The translations under genes were made by a program, and so were the position numbers. Under the pieces are notes generated by a model. The model was not told where the DNA came from and did no database searches. It saw only the letters and a list, made by a program, of their open reading frames with translations. 64,000 nucleotides of DNA from Pseudomonas syringae CC1557. GTDB lineage: Bacteria; Pseudomonadota; Gammaproteobacteria; Pseudomonadales; Pseudomonadaceae. The stretch lies in assembly GCF_000452705.1 (NCBI RefSeq), contig NZ_CP007014.1, forward strand, positions 4,673,501-4,737,500. The letters run 5' to 3'. This document shows, piece by piece, positions 16,029-25,584 of this stretch (positions within the stretch are counted from its first letter, which is position 1; every line of letters begins with the position of its first letter).

Positions 16029-19000
16029 TCAGTTGGAATAAGGTGAACGGTAAGGGCTGACCGGCAGTTCCATGGGGCCGGTCATGTCCTCGAACATGTA
16101 GCGCAGGTAAAGAGCGCCGCCTAACTGGCGATAGTCCCGAGCGTTGTCCAGGCCCAGGTTGGCCCCGAGAAACAGCCTGGAATTGAGCTTGTACTCACCC
16201 GCCGCGCTCAGGTTGTAGCCAAGCCCTGTTTTGCTCTGCCCTGCGTAGCGCTGGCCGGAAGCGGCTTGCAGGTTGCTGTCGTCGGGGAAGAACTCGGCGC
16301 CGTCCTGCTTGAAGTGCTGGACTCCGACCGAACTCTTGATCTGATAGCTGAAGCGCTCGGTGCGCTGCGACCACATCACCGGCAGGCCAATGGCAAAGAA
16401 GCTTTGCGGGCTGAAATAGCCACCGTGGCCGTAGGTGAAGTAACTCTGGTCGTTGGCGTAGCTCATGCCCATCACGCTGAGGCCGGCGGTCAGCTTGCTG
16501 TCCTCGGTATTGCGCAGGTACCAGTAAACGCCTCCGCCCACTTCGCCGCGGGTGTTGGATTTTACGTTGGTGCCAACCAGCTTGTGCCAGGAGCCGTAGC
16601 CATAGCCGCCGATAGTCTGATCGTCGTAGCTGATCTGACCACGCCCACCGTTGGCCGTGACGCCGCCCCAAGAGAGGCCGCTGCGCTCGTCAGTGGAACC
16701 GGCAAAGGAGGTCACGCTGTCAGTGACCGGGCGCCGCGACACGTTGAGGCCGTAACGCAGATCAGGGTTGTCACCCAGCGGTCGGTCGACGCTCGCGCCC
16801 CCCACGACCGTGCTGTATTTGAAGCCCATCGGCGTCGTACCGATGTCAGCCTTGAGGCCTTCCTCGGGACGTTCGAACGCCACTGCCAGACCGACACCCT
16901 TATCGCTTTGCGAACCCGCAGCACCGTTGGTGCCGCCGCCGAAGCGGGAACCCGAACCGGACTTTACGCTGCCGGCATTCAACGACACCGGCGTGACGCG
17001 CACGGCAATCCGGTTGTCACCGGCCGGAACATTGATCTCCAGCGGGGTCTCGACCACGGTGAGTTTGCTCAGGCCGGATTCGCTGTTGTTGCTGCGCACG
17101 GTCAACCCTTGGGTGACGAAGCCGCTGCGCCGCTCCAGAATGCGATTAAGCGCCTGCTGCGCGCTGCTGGCCTGATCGCGATCGACGGTTGCCAGAAACG
17201 GATTATCACGCACGCTCTGTGTAGGCCTGACCGGCAGCGGTTGTGGTGAGACCACCTGACCGAGATAAGCCGTGTCGCGTGGCGCGACGGTTTCGGCCGT
17301 CGCACCACCGCCGAGTGTCACCTGGGCAGGGGCTGGAATCGCCGACACGGCAGACAGGCTGCGGGAGCCCGAGGCCGCGAACGGGTTGGCTGCCGCGTTG
17401 GTGGATGGGCCAGCCTGCGCCAGCGCGCGCTGCTTTTCACTCTGTTCTATGGCCACGGCTTTGCGCAGCAACTCAGTGGCGGCTGCGGTCTGCCCCATGC
17501 TCTGATAGATTCGCGCAGCTTCGGTCAGGGTCTGCGGGTCGTTACGTTCCAGCGTACGAAGCTGGCCCAGCGCCTTTTCGGCGAATGAATAATCATGGGC
17601 CTTTACCGCTGCATCGGCCGCGCCCAGCAGCACTTGCGGATCATTGGGCTGGCGCTGCAATAACGGTTTGTACAGTTCGAACGCTCTGACATGTTCCCCC
17701 TTGGCGGTGTACATCCGGGCGAAGGCAGACACTGCCTGAATGTCGTCCGGACGCTGTGCCAACGCGGGGGCAAGCGTGTTGTAGGCGCCTGCCAGGTCGC
17801 CACCTTCACGCAGCAGATCGGCCTGGCGAATGCGGTATCGATAAAGCACGTCATCGAAACGCTTGCGGGTAGATGCGCCCATCGGCTGGCCCTGCACATT
17901 GCGCAGGATCGCATTGACCTGCACGTCATCACCCGCGGCCAGCAGCAGACCGGCGTATTGCAGCATCAGGTCTGCCGACGGCGCAGGCGCCTGGGCAATG
18001 GCGGCGCGAGCCATATCGCGGCCACGCTCCGGTTCGCCCGCATCAATGTAAGCGCTGGCCAGCGTGAGTTGACGCTCCGGACTGTTACTGGCAACCGGTT
18101 GCAGACGATCAAGCAGTGCCAGCGCTTCCTGACGCTGCCCGCGGCGGGCGATACCGATGGCCAGATTGATCTGCACCGTCATGGTGATATCGTCGGCCAG
18201 CGCTCTCATGTCCGGGGTTCGCTGATCAACAGGGATGCGCGCAAAAGTTGCTTGTGCGTCCTGCCAACGGCCCATTTCCACTGAAAGCAATGCGCTGGTG
18301 TAAAGCGCATCGATATTGTTGGGCTGGGCCTTGAGCAATTCGTCGATCAGCGCGCGGGCCTTCGGCGCCTCATCGGTCTTGACGTACAGGCGCGCCAGGT
18401 CGAAGCGGGTCCAGACATTGTCCGGATCATTCTTCACGGCCTCTTTCAAGGCAGCCTGGGCAGCGCGGAGATCACCGCGCTGCTCGGCCAGCCGCGCCAC
18501 TTGGGTGGAACGCAGCGCCTTGAAGCGGTCGCTGTTGCCCAGTGCTGCCTGTTCGGCAGGCGACAAGGTGTCGAGCATACGCAACGCTTCATCAGCCTGA
18601 CCGCTCTGCGCCAACACGTTGATGAGGCCGCGCACGGCTTGCGGGTTACCGCGACGGGTGGCCAGCACCTGACGGTAGCCGGCCAGTGCTGCGTCGAGTT
18701 GACCGGCCTGGGCCTGCAGATCGGCCTGGGTCAAACGCACATCGACGCTGTCGGGGTTCTGCCGCTGGACCTGAGACAGCAATTCCTGAGCCTTGCCGGT
18801 TTGCCCCCTGGCCTGAAGATCGCGAGCCTGTTGCAACGAGGCCCACAGCTGCACGCTCTCCAACGCGCTTTTCCAACGTGCACCGCCTGGCTGGCGAGTG
18901 GCGCGGGTCAGCAGTTGCTCGGCTTCCGACAGTCGATTCTGTTGTTGACGCACCACGCCCAGGCCGCCCAATGCATCGGCATCGTCAGACTTGATTTTCA

Positions 19001-19904
19001 GTCGCGCGACAAACGCTTCCTCCGCTGCCGCATGATCATTCTTCTCCAGCGCTCTAAGCCCGCGCGCCACCAGCGGATCCTGCTGCCAGCCGGAGGCTGG
19101 GCTGTCCGCTGTCTGCTTGCGCCCCTTGTTCATCTGATCCCGAATTTCCTGATCATCGGGATGGACCTTTAGAAACGCGTCGAACAGCGGCAACTGCGCC
19201 GCCGTGGGCGGTCCGGTCCAGACCAGCGCCATGCGCCAGCTCTGATCGGCGTCACCAGCGATGTCCGGATGAGTGCTCAAGCGCGCCAATGCGGCGATAC
19301 CTTCGGCGCGACTGTCTTCGCGACGCGCCAGATGCTTGGCAAAAAACAGTGCAAGGATCGAGTCGTCCGGGTTCTGCCGCATCAGGCGCTCAAAGCCTTT
19401 ACGCGCCTCGGGCCAGTCTGCATTGTTAAAGCCCAGGTTGGTGTAATACTCGCGCCCCACGCTGCCTTCGGGCAAACGGCCGTTGAACAGCTTGCGAAAT
19501 ACTCCGGTCGCCTTGTCGCGCTCACCGGCATCGGCGAGGCGTCGGGCCTCATCGAGCAGCGCCTGATTCTGAGGTTGGCTCAGGGCGATGTCTTGTTCCA
19601 GTTGGACGGCTTGCCAAGGCAACGGCGACAGTGACTTCAGCCGAGCCAGATAGGTCTGTGCCTGTTGCGGTGTGTTCTGTCTGACGCCGATCAAGCCCAT
19701 GCCATACAAGGCGTGTACTTGATAGGGGTCAATCTGCAGTACTTTCTGCCAGATCTCGGTGGCGCGAGCGGCGTTCGAGCGAGCCTGCCAGTATTGGCCC
19801 TGCTCGATGAGCTGCGCCTCCACAGCATTGTCTTGAGCATGAGCGACGCTGGCTGCGATAGCGGCAACCAGTCCGATGACTAACGTATGGCGGCGCGCGG
19901 GCAT
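16029..19904 (-). CDS. wssE: Cellulose export outer-membrane protein WssE (BcsC)
   Basis: The 1291-residue outer-membrane exporter of the cellulose machine. A signal peptide ends near residue 23 (VAHA/QDN). Residues about 30-800 are tetratricopeptide repeats (for example QVHALYGMGLIGVRQ, DALGGLGVVRQQQNRL, NIDALYTSALLSVEMGRW) that form the periplasmic scaffold. A linker about 800-930 leads to a beta-barrel domain (about 950-1291) ending in aromatic-rich strands (GALYLRYMFEDM). It overlaps wssD by 25 bases. Size and layout fit BcsC of type II pseudomonad cellulose operons. Confidence 0.95.
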   Translation of the reverse strand: MPARRHTLVIGLVAAIAASVAHAQDNAVEAQLIEQGQYWQARSNAARATEIWQKVLQIDPYQVHALYGMGLIGVRQNTPQQAQTYLARLKSLSPLPWQAVQLEQDIALSQPQNQALLDEARRLADAGERDKATGVFRKLFNGRLPEGSVGREYYTNLGFNNADWPEARKGFERLMRQNPDDSILALFFAKHLARREDSRAEGIAALARLSTHPDIAGDADQSWRMALVWTGPPTAAQLPLFDAFLKVHPDDQEIRDQMNKGRKQTADSPASGWQQDPLVARGLRALEKNDHAAAEEAFVARLKIKSDDADALGGLGVVRQQQNRLSEAEQLLTRATRQPGGARWKSALESVQLWASLQQARDLQARGQTGKAQELLSQVQRQNPDSVDVRLTQADLQAQAGQLDAALAGYRQVLATRRGNPQAVRGLINVLAQSGQADEALRMLDTLSPAEQAALGNSDRFKALRSTQVARLAEQRGDLRAAQAALKEAVKNDPDNVWTRFDLARLYVKTDEAPKARALIDELLKAQPNNIDALYTSALLSVEMGRWQDAQATFARIPVDQRTPDMRALADDITMTVQINLAIGIARRGQRQEALALLDRLQPVASNSPERQLTLASAYIDAGEPERGRDMARAAIAQAPAPSADLMLQYAGLLLAAGDDVQVNAILRNVQGQPMGASTRKRFDDVLYRYRIRQADLLREGGDLAGAYNTLAPALAQRPDDIQAVSAFARMYTAKGEHVRAFELYKPLLQRQPNDPQVLLGAADAAVKAHDYSFAEKALGQLRTLERNDPQTLTEAARIYQSMGQTAAATELLRKAVAIEQSEKQRALAQAGPSTNAAANPFAASGSRSLSAVSAIPAPAQVTLGGGATAETVAPRDTAYLGQVVSPQPLPVRPTQSVRDNPFLATVDRDQASSAQQALNRILERRSGFVTQGLTVRSNNSESGLSKLTVVETPLEINVPAGDNRIAVRVTPVSLNAGSVKSGSGSRFGGGTNGAAGSQSDKGVGLAVAFERPEEGLKADIGTTPMGFKYSTVVGGASVDRPLGDNPDLRYGLNVSRRPVTDSVTSFAGSTDERSGLSWGGVTANGGRGQISYDDQTIGGYGYGSWHKLVGTNVKSNTRGEVGGGVYWYLRNTEDSKLTAGLSVMGMSYANDQSYFTYGHGGYFSPQSFFAIGLPVMWSQRTERFSYQIKSSVGVQHFKQDGAEFFPDDSNLQAASGQRYAGQSKTGLGYNLSAAGEYKLNSRLFLGANLGLDNARDYRQLGGALYLRYMFEDMTGPMELPVSPYRSPYSN

Positions 19905-21091
19905 GACGTCTCCCAGGACAATGTGAGGGTTCCGTCTTCACGGAACTGATAGCGTTTTTCGACCCAGCCCAACGCAAACAGGCTGAGCATAAGGTTGTAA
20001 TAAGCGGGTTCGGTGCGGTCTTTCGGATCGCGGGCGAGCGCCTTGCTGACACCGCTTTCAACCCGGCGCTGTTGCTGGTCTACCAGCCAGGTCTGGCCCT
20101 TGGCCTGGAAGTACGGCAGCAGCGCGGCTGAATACCCAAACGGTCCCCGGCCCTGGCTCGTACCACCGATGACCTGGACTTTTTCCGGCGGCACACCTTT
20201 GGAAGCGGTGCTGCTCGACATCCCGTCGAGACGCGCCAGCACGCGCGCAGCCAGCGGGTCGGAGGCAGGCGTCATGCCCGCCCAGAGGTAGACGCGAATT
20301 GCGTCGTAGCTGCCTAGTTCGCCCGTGGCCGGGTCGACCACGAACAGGCCGGTTTTCGGCGAAGTGCCGCGATAACCTACCCAGTCAGCGATAAAGCCTT
20401 TCGGGCTCGACGCCTCGATCAGCTTCGCGGTGTTCTCGGCGACTTCCCGCCACGGGCCGTTGGGCACTTCCTTGCTCAGCCGTCGTAACAACGGCATGGG
20501 CAGGTAGCTGGGGTTAAGACGCCACAAGTGATCAGGTTGCGCGAAACCTTCAGGACCGGGCAGGAGCATTTTGCCCAGCCCCGGCAGGTTGACGATAAGC
20601 CTCGACTCGACGGTCTTGAGCAGCGCCAGCGCATCGTTTCGATACGCCGGGTGCTGCCAGATGCGCGCGGCTTCCAGCAGCGCGTAAATGATCCACAGGT
20701 CGGCATCCGAGGCTGAGTTGGCATCCTGAAGTTTCCAGCTGCCATCCGCGCCCTGCCCCCATAGCCAGCCCGGCAGTCGGGTCTTGGGCTCTGCGCCCAT
20801 CATGTTCGCGACCGTCCACGTCCAGAGCTTGTCGAAGCGCTCGCGGTCATTGGCGACCAAGGCGAACAACATGCCGTAGGACTGGCCTTCCGAAGTACTG
20901 TGGTTGGCTTGCAGGCTGGATTCCAGCATGCGCCCGTCCGGCTGCACATAACGCGTTGCATAGTCCTGCCAGAATGGCCAGGCCGGACTGTTGCACGCGG
21001 CGGATGCCAGCGCAGGCGTCAGGGTTGCCGACGCCAGCAGACCGGTTATCCAGCCTGCGGCACGGCGCAGGTTCATGGTTAAGACCGGCAT
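19880..21091 (-). CDS. wssD: Periplasmic endo-beta-1,4-glucanase WssD (BcsZ, GH8)
   Basis: A glycoside hydrolase family 8 cellulase that trims nascent cellulose in the periplasm. The Sec signal peptide ends near residue 30 (ALAS/AACN). The catalytic acid is Glu68 in TSEGQSYGM and the base Asp263 in GSYDAIRVYLWAG, matching Glu55 and Asp243 of E. coli BcsZ. The frame is 403 residues from the ATG at 21091; a second ATG at 21076 would start MNLRRAAGW, a more typical signal peptide, and neither has a clear ribosome site. It follows wssC by three bases and overlaps wssE. Confidence 0.95.
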   Translation of the reverse strand: MPVLTMNLRRAAGWITGLLASATLTPALASAACNSPAWPFWQDYATRYVQPDGRMLESSLQANHSTSEGQSYGMLFALVANDRERFDKLWTWTVANMMGAEPKTRLPGWLWGQGADGSWKLQDANSASDADLWIIYALLEAARIWQHPAYRNDALALLKTVESRLIVNLPGLGKMLLPGPEGFAQPDHLWRLNPSYLPMPLLRRLSKEVPNGPWREVAENTAKLIEASSPKGFIADWVGYRGTSPKTGLFVVDPATGELGSYDAIRVYLWAGMTPASDPLAARVLARLDGMSSSTASKGVPPEKVQVIGGTSQGRGPFGYSAALLPYFQAKGQTWLVDQQQRRVESGVSKALARDPKDRTEPAYYNLMLSLFALGWVEKRYQFREDGTLTLSWETSCPRAAIR

Positions 21092-21094
21092 GGC

Positions 21095-23350
21095 TTATTC
21101 ATGCTCCAGACGACGCTTGGCAAGCGAACGCAGGGTCAGGTAGGCAACGCCGGTGACCAGGACTACGCCAATGGCCATGACCAGCAACAGCCACAACACG
21201 TTGCGCGACATCAGCCACTGCAAGCGCTTTAGCGGACCAAGATCACCGACGAAATAGGTTTGTTCGGCAACCAGCGCATCGACCGAGTCGCCATGCACCA
21301 CTACCAGACTACCCTGCACCTTGTCGCTGCTGCTCAACGCCTTGGCCACATCGGTCAGCCCGCCGGGCTGACCGGCAGAGATCAACACGACGCTGCGGCC
21401 TTTGTGCAACGGTGATTCAAAACCGGTCAGGAAGGTGCTGTGTGCGTCGCTGGAAAAGGCAATTTTGACTTTGGCGCGGCGCTGGTTTTCATCCGGGTCC
21501 GGACTCATCCAGTCACGCAGGCGGAAGGACAGATCGGAAAGCTCGAAGCCCTGCTGCTGACCATTATCAGAGGTTGGCAAGCGATCGGCCCATTGCTTGA
21601 GCAACGGCTGATCGGAGCCCGAGGACATGACCAGAATGTCCTTGTCGGCGGCAGTGGCAATCTGCGCAGCCTGAATCACTGAAACGCCAGTCGCCGGATA
21701 CCCGGTCGACTCACCGAAACGCCCCAGCACATTGAGGTAAGCGCTGATATCGGCAGCGCTCGGCTGGTCAGCCAGCACAACAGCGGTCTGCGACAGGTCT
21801 GCCATGCGGGTGAACGGGAAACCCGAGTCCTTGAACACGCCCAGGTTCGGCATCGCCATGAAGTGGTCGTAACCGCTGAGATCCAGCGTCGATTCCGGGT
21901 CGATACTGCCACGCATGTTATCGATTATGATGTCGCCGCACTCGCCCTGCTTGAGGTAATCGAACATGTAGCGCAGTTGCAGGCGAGATTGCAGGGCTAC
22001 GGCGTTAAGCGGCAGATACACCCGCGCTTCACGGCTGACCGAGTCGTTGCCACCGGTGAGGCGGGACAGAATCGAATTGCTCAGATTATCAATGGACGGC
22101 AGCGGCTCGGCCTTGATCAGGGTGTCGTTGAGGCTGACCATGATCGACGAGTTGTTGGAGCGCTCTTGTGGCGTGTAGCTGTATTTGAGTTTCAGCGGCA
22201 CGCCATCTTCGCGCCAGCTGAACAGATCAGGCGGCAGGTTCAGCGGTACGGTGATATCGCCAGGATCGTAGCCGGAGACGTTCAGCTTGTTGGCAGGCAT
22301 CAGTTCGCCGAGCTTGACCGGTCGATCACTGGGCAACCAGTTCGGCGCGTCGTAGGGCTTGCGTGGCTGGAGCATGTCGACACGCTCGATCAGTGCGCTG
22401 CTGCCGACCAGGCTTTGCCCGCCGACCACCAGTGCATTGACCGCACGTTTGAGCTCGGCCGAATTGCGCCCGGTAATGACCAGCAGTTTGCCGTTCGGGT
22501 CATTGGGATGGGTCACCATTGTCAGGCTCGGGCCCTTGGGGGCGGGCATCGTCAGCGCACCGAGTTGCAGCGGCCCGTCGCCCGTGAGCAGTACCAACGC
22601 GTTGCCTTTGGCCGGCAGCTCATTGAAATGCGCCGGGAAGCTGGCCATACGCGAGCGGGTCTTGGCTGCACCGATCCAGGAGGCCAGCGCACCCGCAGCT
22701 TCCATCGTGGCGTTGTCGGGAGCAGCACCCATCACCACCGGCAGGCTCACGTCACGGTCATCACGGCGGTCGAAAAACGGCAGCGGCAGAATCGACAGAT
22801 CGTTTGGCAATGCGAATGGCGTAACCCGTATATCCAGACGCGTCTCGTTATTGATTCGCGCCCAGAGACTGGAGTGCTTCGGGTCTTCGCAGCTCATCGT
22901 ATAGTGACCGATGAACTGCAAGCTCAGGCGGTTGAACTCGGTAATCATTTGTGGAGGAAGCTCGATCACCTGAGTCTGCGGCTTGCCCGCACCGTCCTTG
23001 GGCAGCGGTAGGGTCGCGGCCACTTCGTCGTTGATCATGACGTTGATCTGCGACAGATCTGCCAGCAGCGACGGTGAATAGCTGTAGCTCAGGGTCAGGC
23101 TTGCGCCGGTCACCACCTGATCGGCACGCACGTTGAAGTTGACGCTGTCGGTGGCATCGACGCCGCGCAGGTTCATCGGGTAATTGCGCCCCAATTGCTG
23201 CAGCGTCACGCTGTAGCCGTCGTTTGTGGTTGCCGGTTGAGCAGCTGCTGCAACACCACCCGTGGAGAGAACGGACAACGCACAGGCCAACAGCGCCCAT
23301 GAGCGGCGAACGGCGAACCGCTCGGCACCGAGAAAATACCGTTTAGTCAT
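21095..23350 (-). CDS. wssC: Cellulose synthase regulatory/periplasmic subunit WssC (BcsB)
   Basis: A 751-residue BcsB: signal peptide (ending about AAA/QPA, residue 38), carbohydrate-binding and flavodoxin-like domains in the periplasm, and one C-terminal membrane helix (about 719-742, VLWLLLVMAIGVVLVTGVAYL) that contacts BcsA. The synthase complex needs this tail. Typical BcsB stretches are SVNFNVRADQVVTGASLTLSYSYSPSL and FSWREDGVPLKLKYSYTP. It lies 14 bases after wssB. Confidence 0.95.
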   Translation of the reverse strand: MTKRYFLGAERFAVRRSWALLACALSVLSTGGVAAAAQPATTNDGYSVTLQQLGRNYPMNLRGVDATDSVNFNVRADQVVTGASLTLSYSYSPSLLADLSQINVMINDEVAATLPLPKDGAGKPQTQVIELPPQMITEFNRLSLQFIGHYTMSCEDPKHSSLWARINNETRLDIRVTPFALPNDLSILPLPFFDRRDDRDVSLPVVMGAAPDNATMEAAGALASWIGAAKTRSRMASFPAHFNELPAKGNALVLLTGDGPLQLGALTMPAPKGPSLTMVTHPNDPNGKLLVITGRNSAELKRAVNALVVGGQSLVGSSALIERVDMLQPRKPYDAPNWLPSDRPVKLGELMPANKLNVSGYDPGDITVPLNLPPDLFSWREDGVPLKLKYSYTPQERSNNSSIMVSLNDTLIKAEPLPSIDNLSNSILSRLTGGNDSVSREARVYLPLNAVALQSRLQLRYMFDYLKQGECGDIIIDNMRGSIDPESTLDLSGYDHFMAMPNLGVFKDSGFPFTRMADLSQTAVVLADQPSAADISAYLNVLGRFGESTGYPATGVSVIQAAQIATAADKDILVMSSGSDQPLLKQWADRLPTSDNGQQQGFELSDLSFRLRDWMSPDPDENQRRAKVKIAFSSDAHSTFLTGFESPLHKGRSVVLISAGQPGGLTDVAKALSSSDKVQGSLVVVHGDSVDALVAEQTYFVGDLGPLKRLQWLMSRNVLWLLLVMAIGVVLVTGVAYLTLRSLAKRRLEHE

Positions 23351-23364
23351 GACTATTCAATCCA

Positions 23365-25584
23365 TCAGTTTGCAGGAGGTGGGGAAGGTCTTTTGCGTGT
23401 TGGCAATAACCGGCTGAAATCCTTGTGAGTAGCCTTGAGCAACTCGATGACGCCGCGGACACCGATATGACTGACTTCGCGCAGCGCAGCCAGGGGTGAA
23501 TCCGGTTTGCCATGCCCCCAGGTAGAGGCCCAGGTGTCGGCACGGCCGAATGTAAGGCGTACCAGCTCGCTTTGCTGTCGCAGCGACAAATCACCGAAAT
23601 GTGTGCCCAGGTAGCCATCTCGGCAGAACATCACCGTGGCCGGGAACTCATTGACCTGCGCACCGCGATACAGCGCCACAGTGATGTGGTCGCCAGCGCC
23701 AATACCCGAGTCGGCAGGCAGCAAAAGGCCCAGACCGGTCTGCGAAAAATCCTGGGTCACGGCGTTGAACATCACACCGTCGGTACGGGTGACGCGAATC
23801 GGCAGTTTTGCCTGTACCCGGGGCTCAGTGCGCACCTGGCGAATCTCGCTGGCTACTGCAATGGCGGCACTGGTGATAATGATGTTGTAGAGCGTCCAGG
23901 CCATGTTGATCACGATGGTCAGAGTGATCGCATCATTGTTCCAACCCAACTGATACAGGCTGTAGATACCGAGCACAAAAACCACAGCGTTCAGCGTCAG
24001 CAACACGATATAAGGCCGCGCCAGCGCCCAGTCGAAAAATTTCTCTTCGACCACACCGCCCTTGTCGGTGACGTTGAAACCACCGAATTTCGGGTTGATC
24101 ATCGCCATCAGCACCGGCCCCATGATGTACCAGGCCAGCACTGCCTCGTAGACCTCGTTCCAGAACGAATGCCGGAAGCGGCCCTGTATCTTCGAGTTGG
24201 TCAGGCTGGCGTGTGCAAGGTGTGGCAACACATAGGCAGTGATCATCAGCGCCGATGCGTGCATGACTTCGGCACCAAACAGCAGGTAGGCCAGCGGCGC
24301 GGTGAGGAACACCAGACGCGGCAGGCCATAAAAGAAGTGCAACATGGAGTTGGCGTAGCACAACCGCTGGCCGATCGACAGGCCCTTGCCGAGCAGCGGA
24401 TTGTCGGTGCGGAAAATCTGCGCCATGCCCCGCGCCCAGCGAATGCGCTGGGCCACATGGCGCGACAGGCTTTCGGTGGCCAGACCTGCGGCCTGCGGGA
24501 TAGCCAGATAGGCCGTGTTGTAACCCGCACGGTTGAGCTTGAGCGCAGTGTGCGCGTCTTCGGTCACGGTTTCGGTGGCAACACCGCCGACTTCCAGCAA
24601 CGAGGAGCGACGCAGCACCGCACAGGAGCCACAAAAGAACGTCGCGTTCCACAGGTCATTGCCATCCTGCAGCAAGCCGTAAAACAGTTCACCTTCGTTG
24701 GGCACACTGCGGAACGTGTCGAGGTTCTTTTCAAACGGGTCCGGCGAAAAGAAAAAGTGCGGCGTCTGCAACATCGCCAGCTTCGCATCCTTGATAAACC
24801 AGCCCATGGCGACTTGCAGAAAAGAACGGGTCGGAACGTGATCGGCATCAAACATGGCGATGTATTCGCCGTCGGTGCTCTTGAGCGCCTCGTTGAGGTT
24901 GCCGGCCTTGGCGTGACGATTATTGTCGCGCGTCAGGTAGCCCACTCCGATCTGCTCACAGAACTCACGGAAGTCTTCGCGACGGCCATCATCAAGCACA
25001 TAGACCCGCAGCTTGTCGCGTGGCCAGTCGATGGACTGTGCAGCAAAAATGGTCAGCTTCACGATGCTCAGCGCTTCGTTGTACGACGGGATGAACACAT
25101 CCACGGTCGGCCACTGGCTGGAATCACTCGGCATGATCACCGGCTTGCGGTGCAACGGCCAGGCTGTCTGTACATAACCCAGTACGATCACGATCAGCGT
25201 ATAGCACTCGGCAACGATCAGCCCGTAACCCAGCAGGCTGTCCAGCCAGTTCTCGAAATCCAGGGTCGACGTCAGGCGCCAGTACATGTAACGAAACGAG
25301 GCCAGCAGCGAAAGCGTCACCAGTGCCAGCACTGACAGACGTCCCGGTATCTTGCGAATCAACAGCATTGCGGCAAAGCATGCCAGGGCAAAAAAGCACT
25401 GCGCGGTGAGGTCGAGTGGCGCGGTGACGACCAGCGCCATCAGCAGTAAGCCGACCACAATCGAGGTGATTTTCAGAACCCGGCGCAAGGTCTTTGGCAG
25501 GCCGTCGAACCCTGCCGTTAAAGCATTCAGCCACGACGATGTGCGCGTCCGGGGTACGGACGCGTCGAGCGACAGGTTGGTCAT
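23365..25584 (-). CDS. wssB: Cellulose synthase catalytic subunit WssB (BcsA)
   Basis: UDP-glucose-dependent beta-1,4-glucan synthase and translocase in the inner membrane, 739 residues. The GT2 motifs are complete: Asp198-Asp199 (VLDDG), DAD at 246-248, TED at 341-343 (catalytic base) and QRIRW at 379-383. Membrane helices lie before and after the GT domain. A C-terminal PilZ domain (RTEPR, then DFSQTGLG about 40 residues on) gives activation by c-di-GMP, linking the enzyme to cyclases such as that at 42701. It overlaps wssA by four bases, so it is translated with it. Confidence 0.97.
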   Translation of the reverse strand: MTNLSLDASVPRTRTSSWLNALTAGFDGLPKTLRRVLKITSIVVGLLLMALVVTAPLDLTAQCFFALACFAAMLLIRKIPGRLSVLALVTLSLLASFRYMYWRLTSTLDFENWLDSLLGYGLIVAECYTLIVIVLGYVQTAWPLHRKPVIMPSDSSQWPTVDVFIPSYNEALSIVKLTIFAAQSIDWPRDKLRVYVLDDGRREDFREFCEQIGVGYLTRDNNRHAKAGNLNEALKSTDGEYIAMFDADHVPTRSFLQVAMGWFIKDAKLAMLQTPHFFFSPDPFEKNLDTFRSVPNEGELFYGLLQDGNDLWNATFFCGSCAVLRRSSLLEVGGVATETVTEDAHTALKLNRAGYNTAYLAIPQAAGLATESLSRHVAQRIRWARGMAQIFRTDNPLLGKGLSIGQRLCYANSMLHFFYGLPRLVFLTAPLAYLLFGAEVMHASALMITAYVLPHLAHASLTNSKIQGRFRHSFWNEVYEAVLAWYIMGPVLMAMINPKFGGFNVTDKGGVVEEKFFDWALARPYIVLLTLNAVVFVLGIYSLYQLGWNNDAITLTIVINMAWTLYNIIITSAAIAVASEIRQVRTEPRVQAKLPIRVTRTDGVMFNAVTQDFSQTGLGLLLPADSGIGAGDHITVALYRGAQVNEFPATVMFCRDGYLGTHFGDLSLRQQSELVRLTFGRADTWASTWGHGKPDSPLAALREVSHIGVRGVIELLKATHKDFSRLLPTRKRPSPPPAN

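Noticed and set aside
16266..19172. Plus-strand frames opposite wssE
   Set aside because: Shadow frames of the repeat-rich BcsC gene.
21863..25335. Long plus-strand frames opposite wssC and wssB
   Set aside because: Antisense to the BcsB and BcsA genes, His/Gln/Arg-rich with no motif, no ribosome sites.
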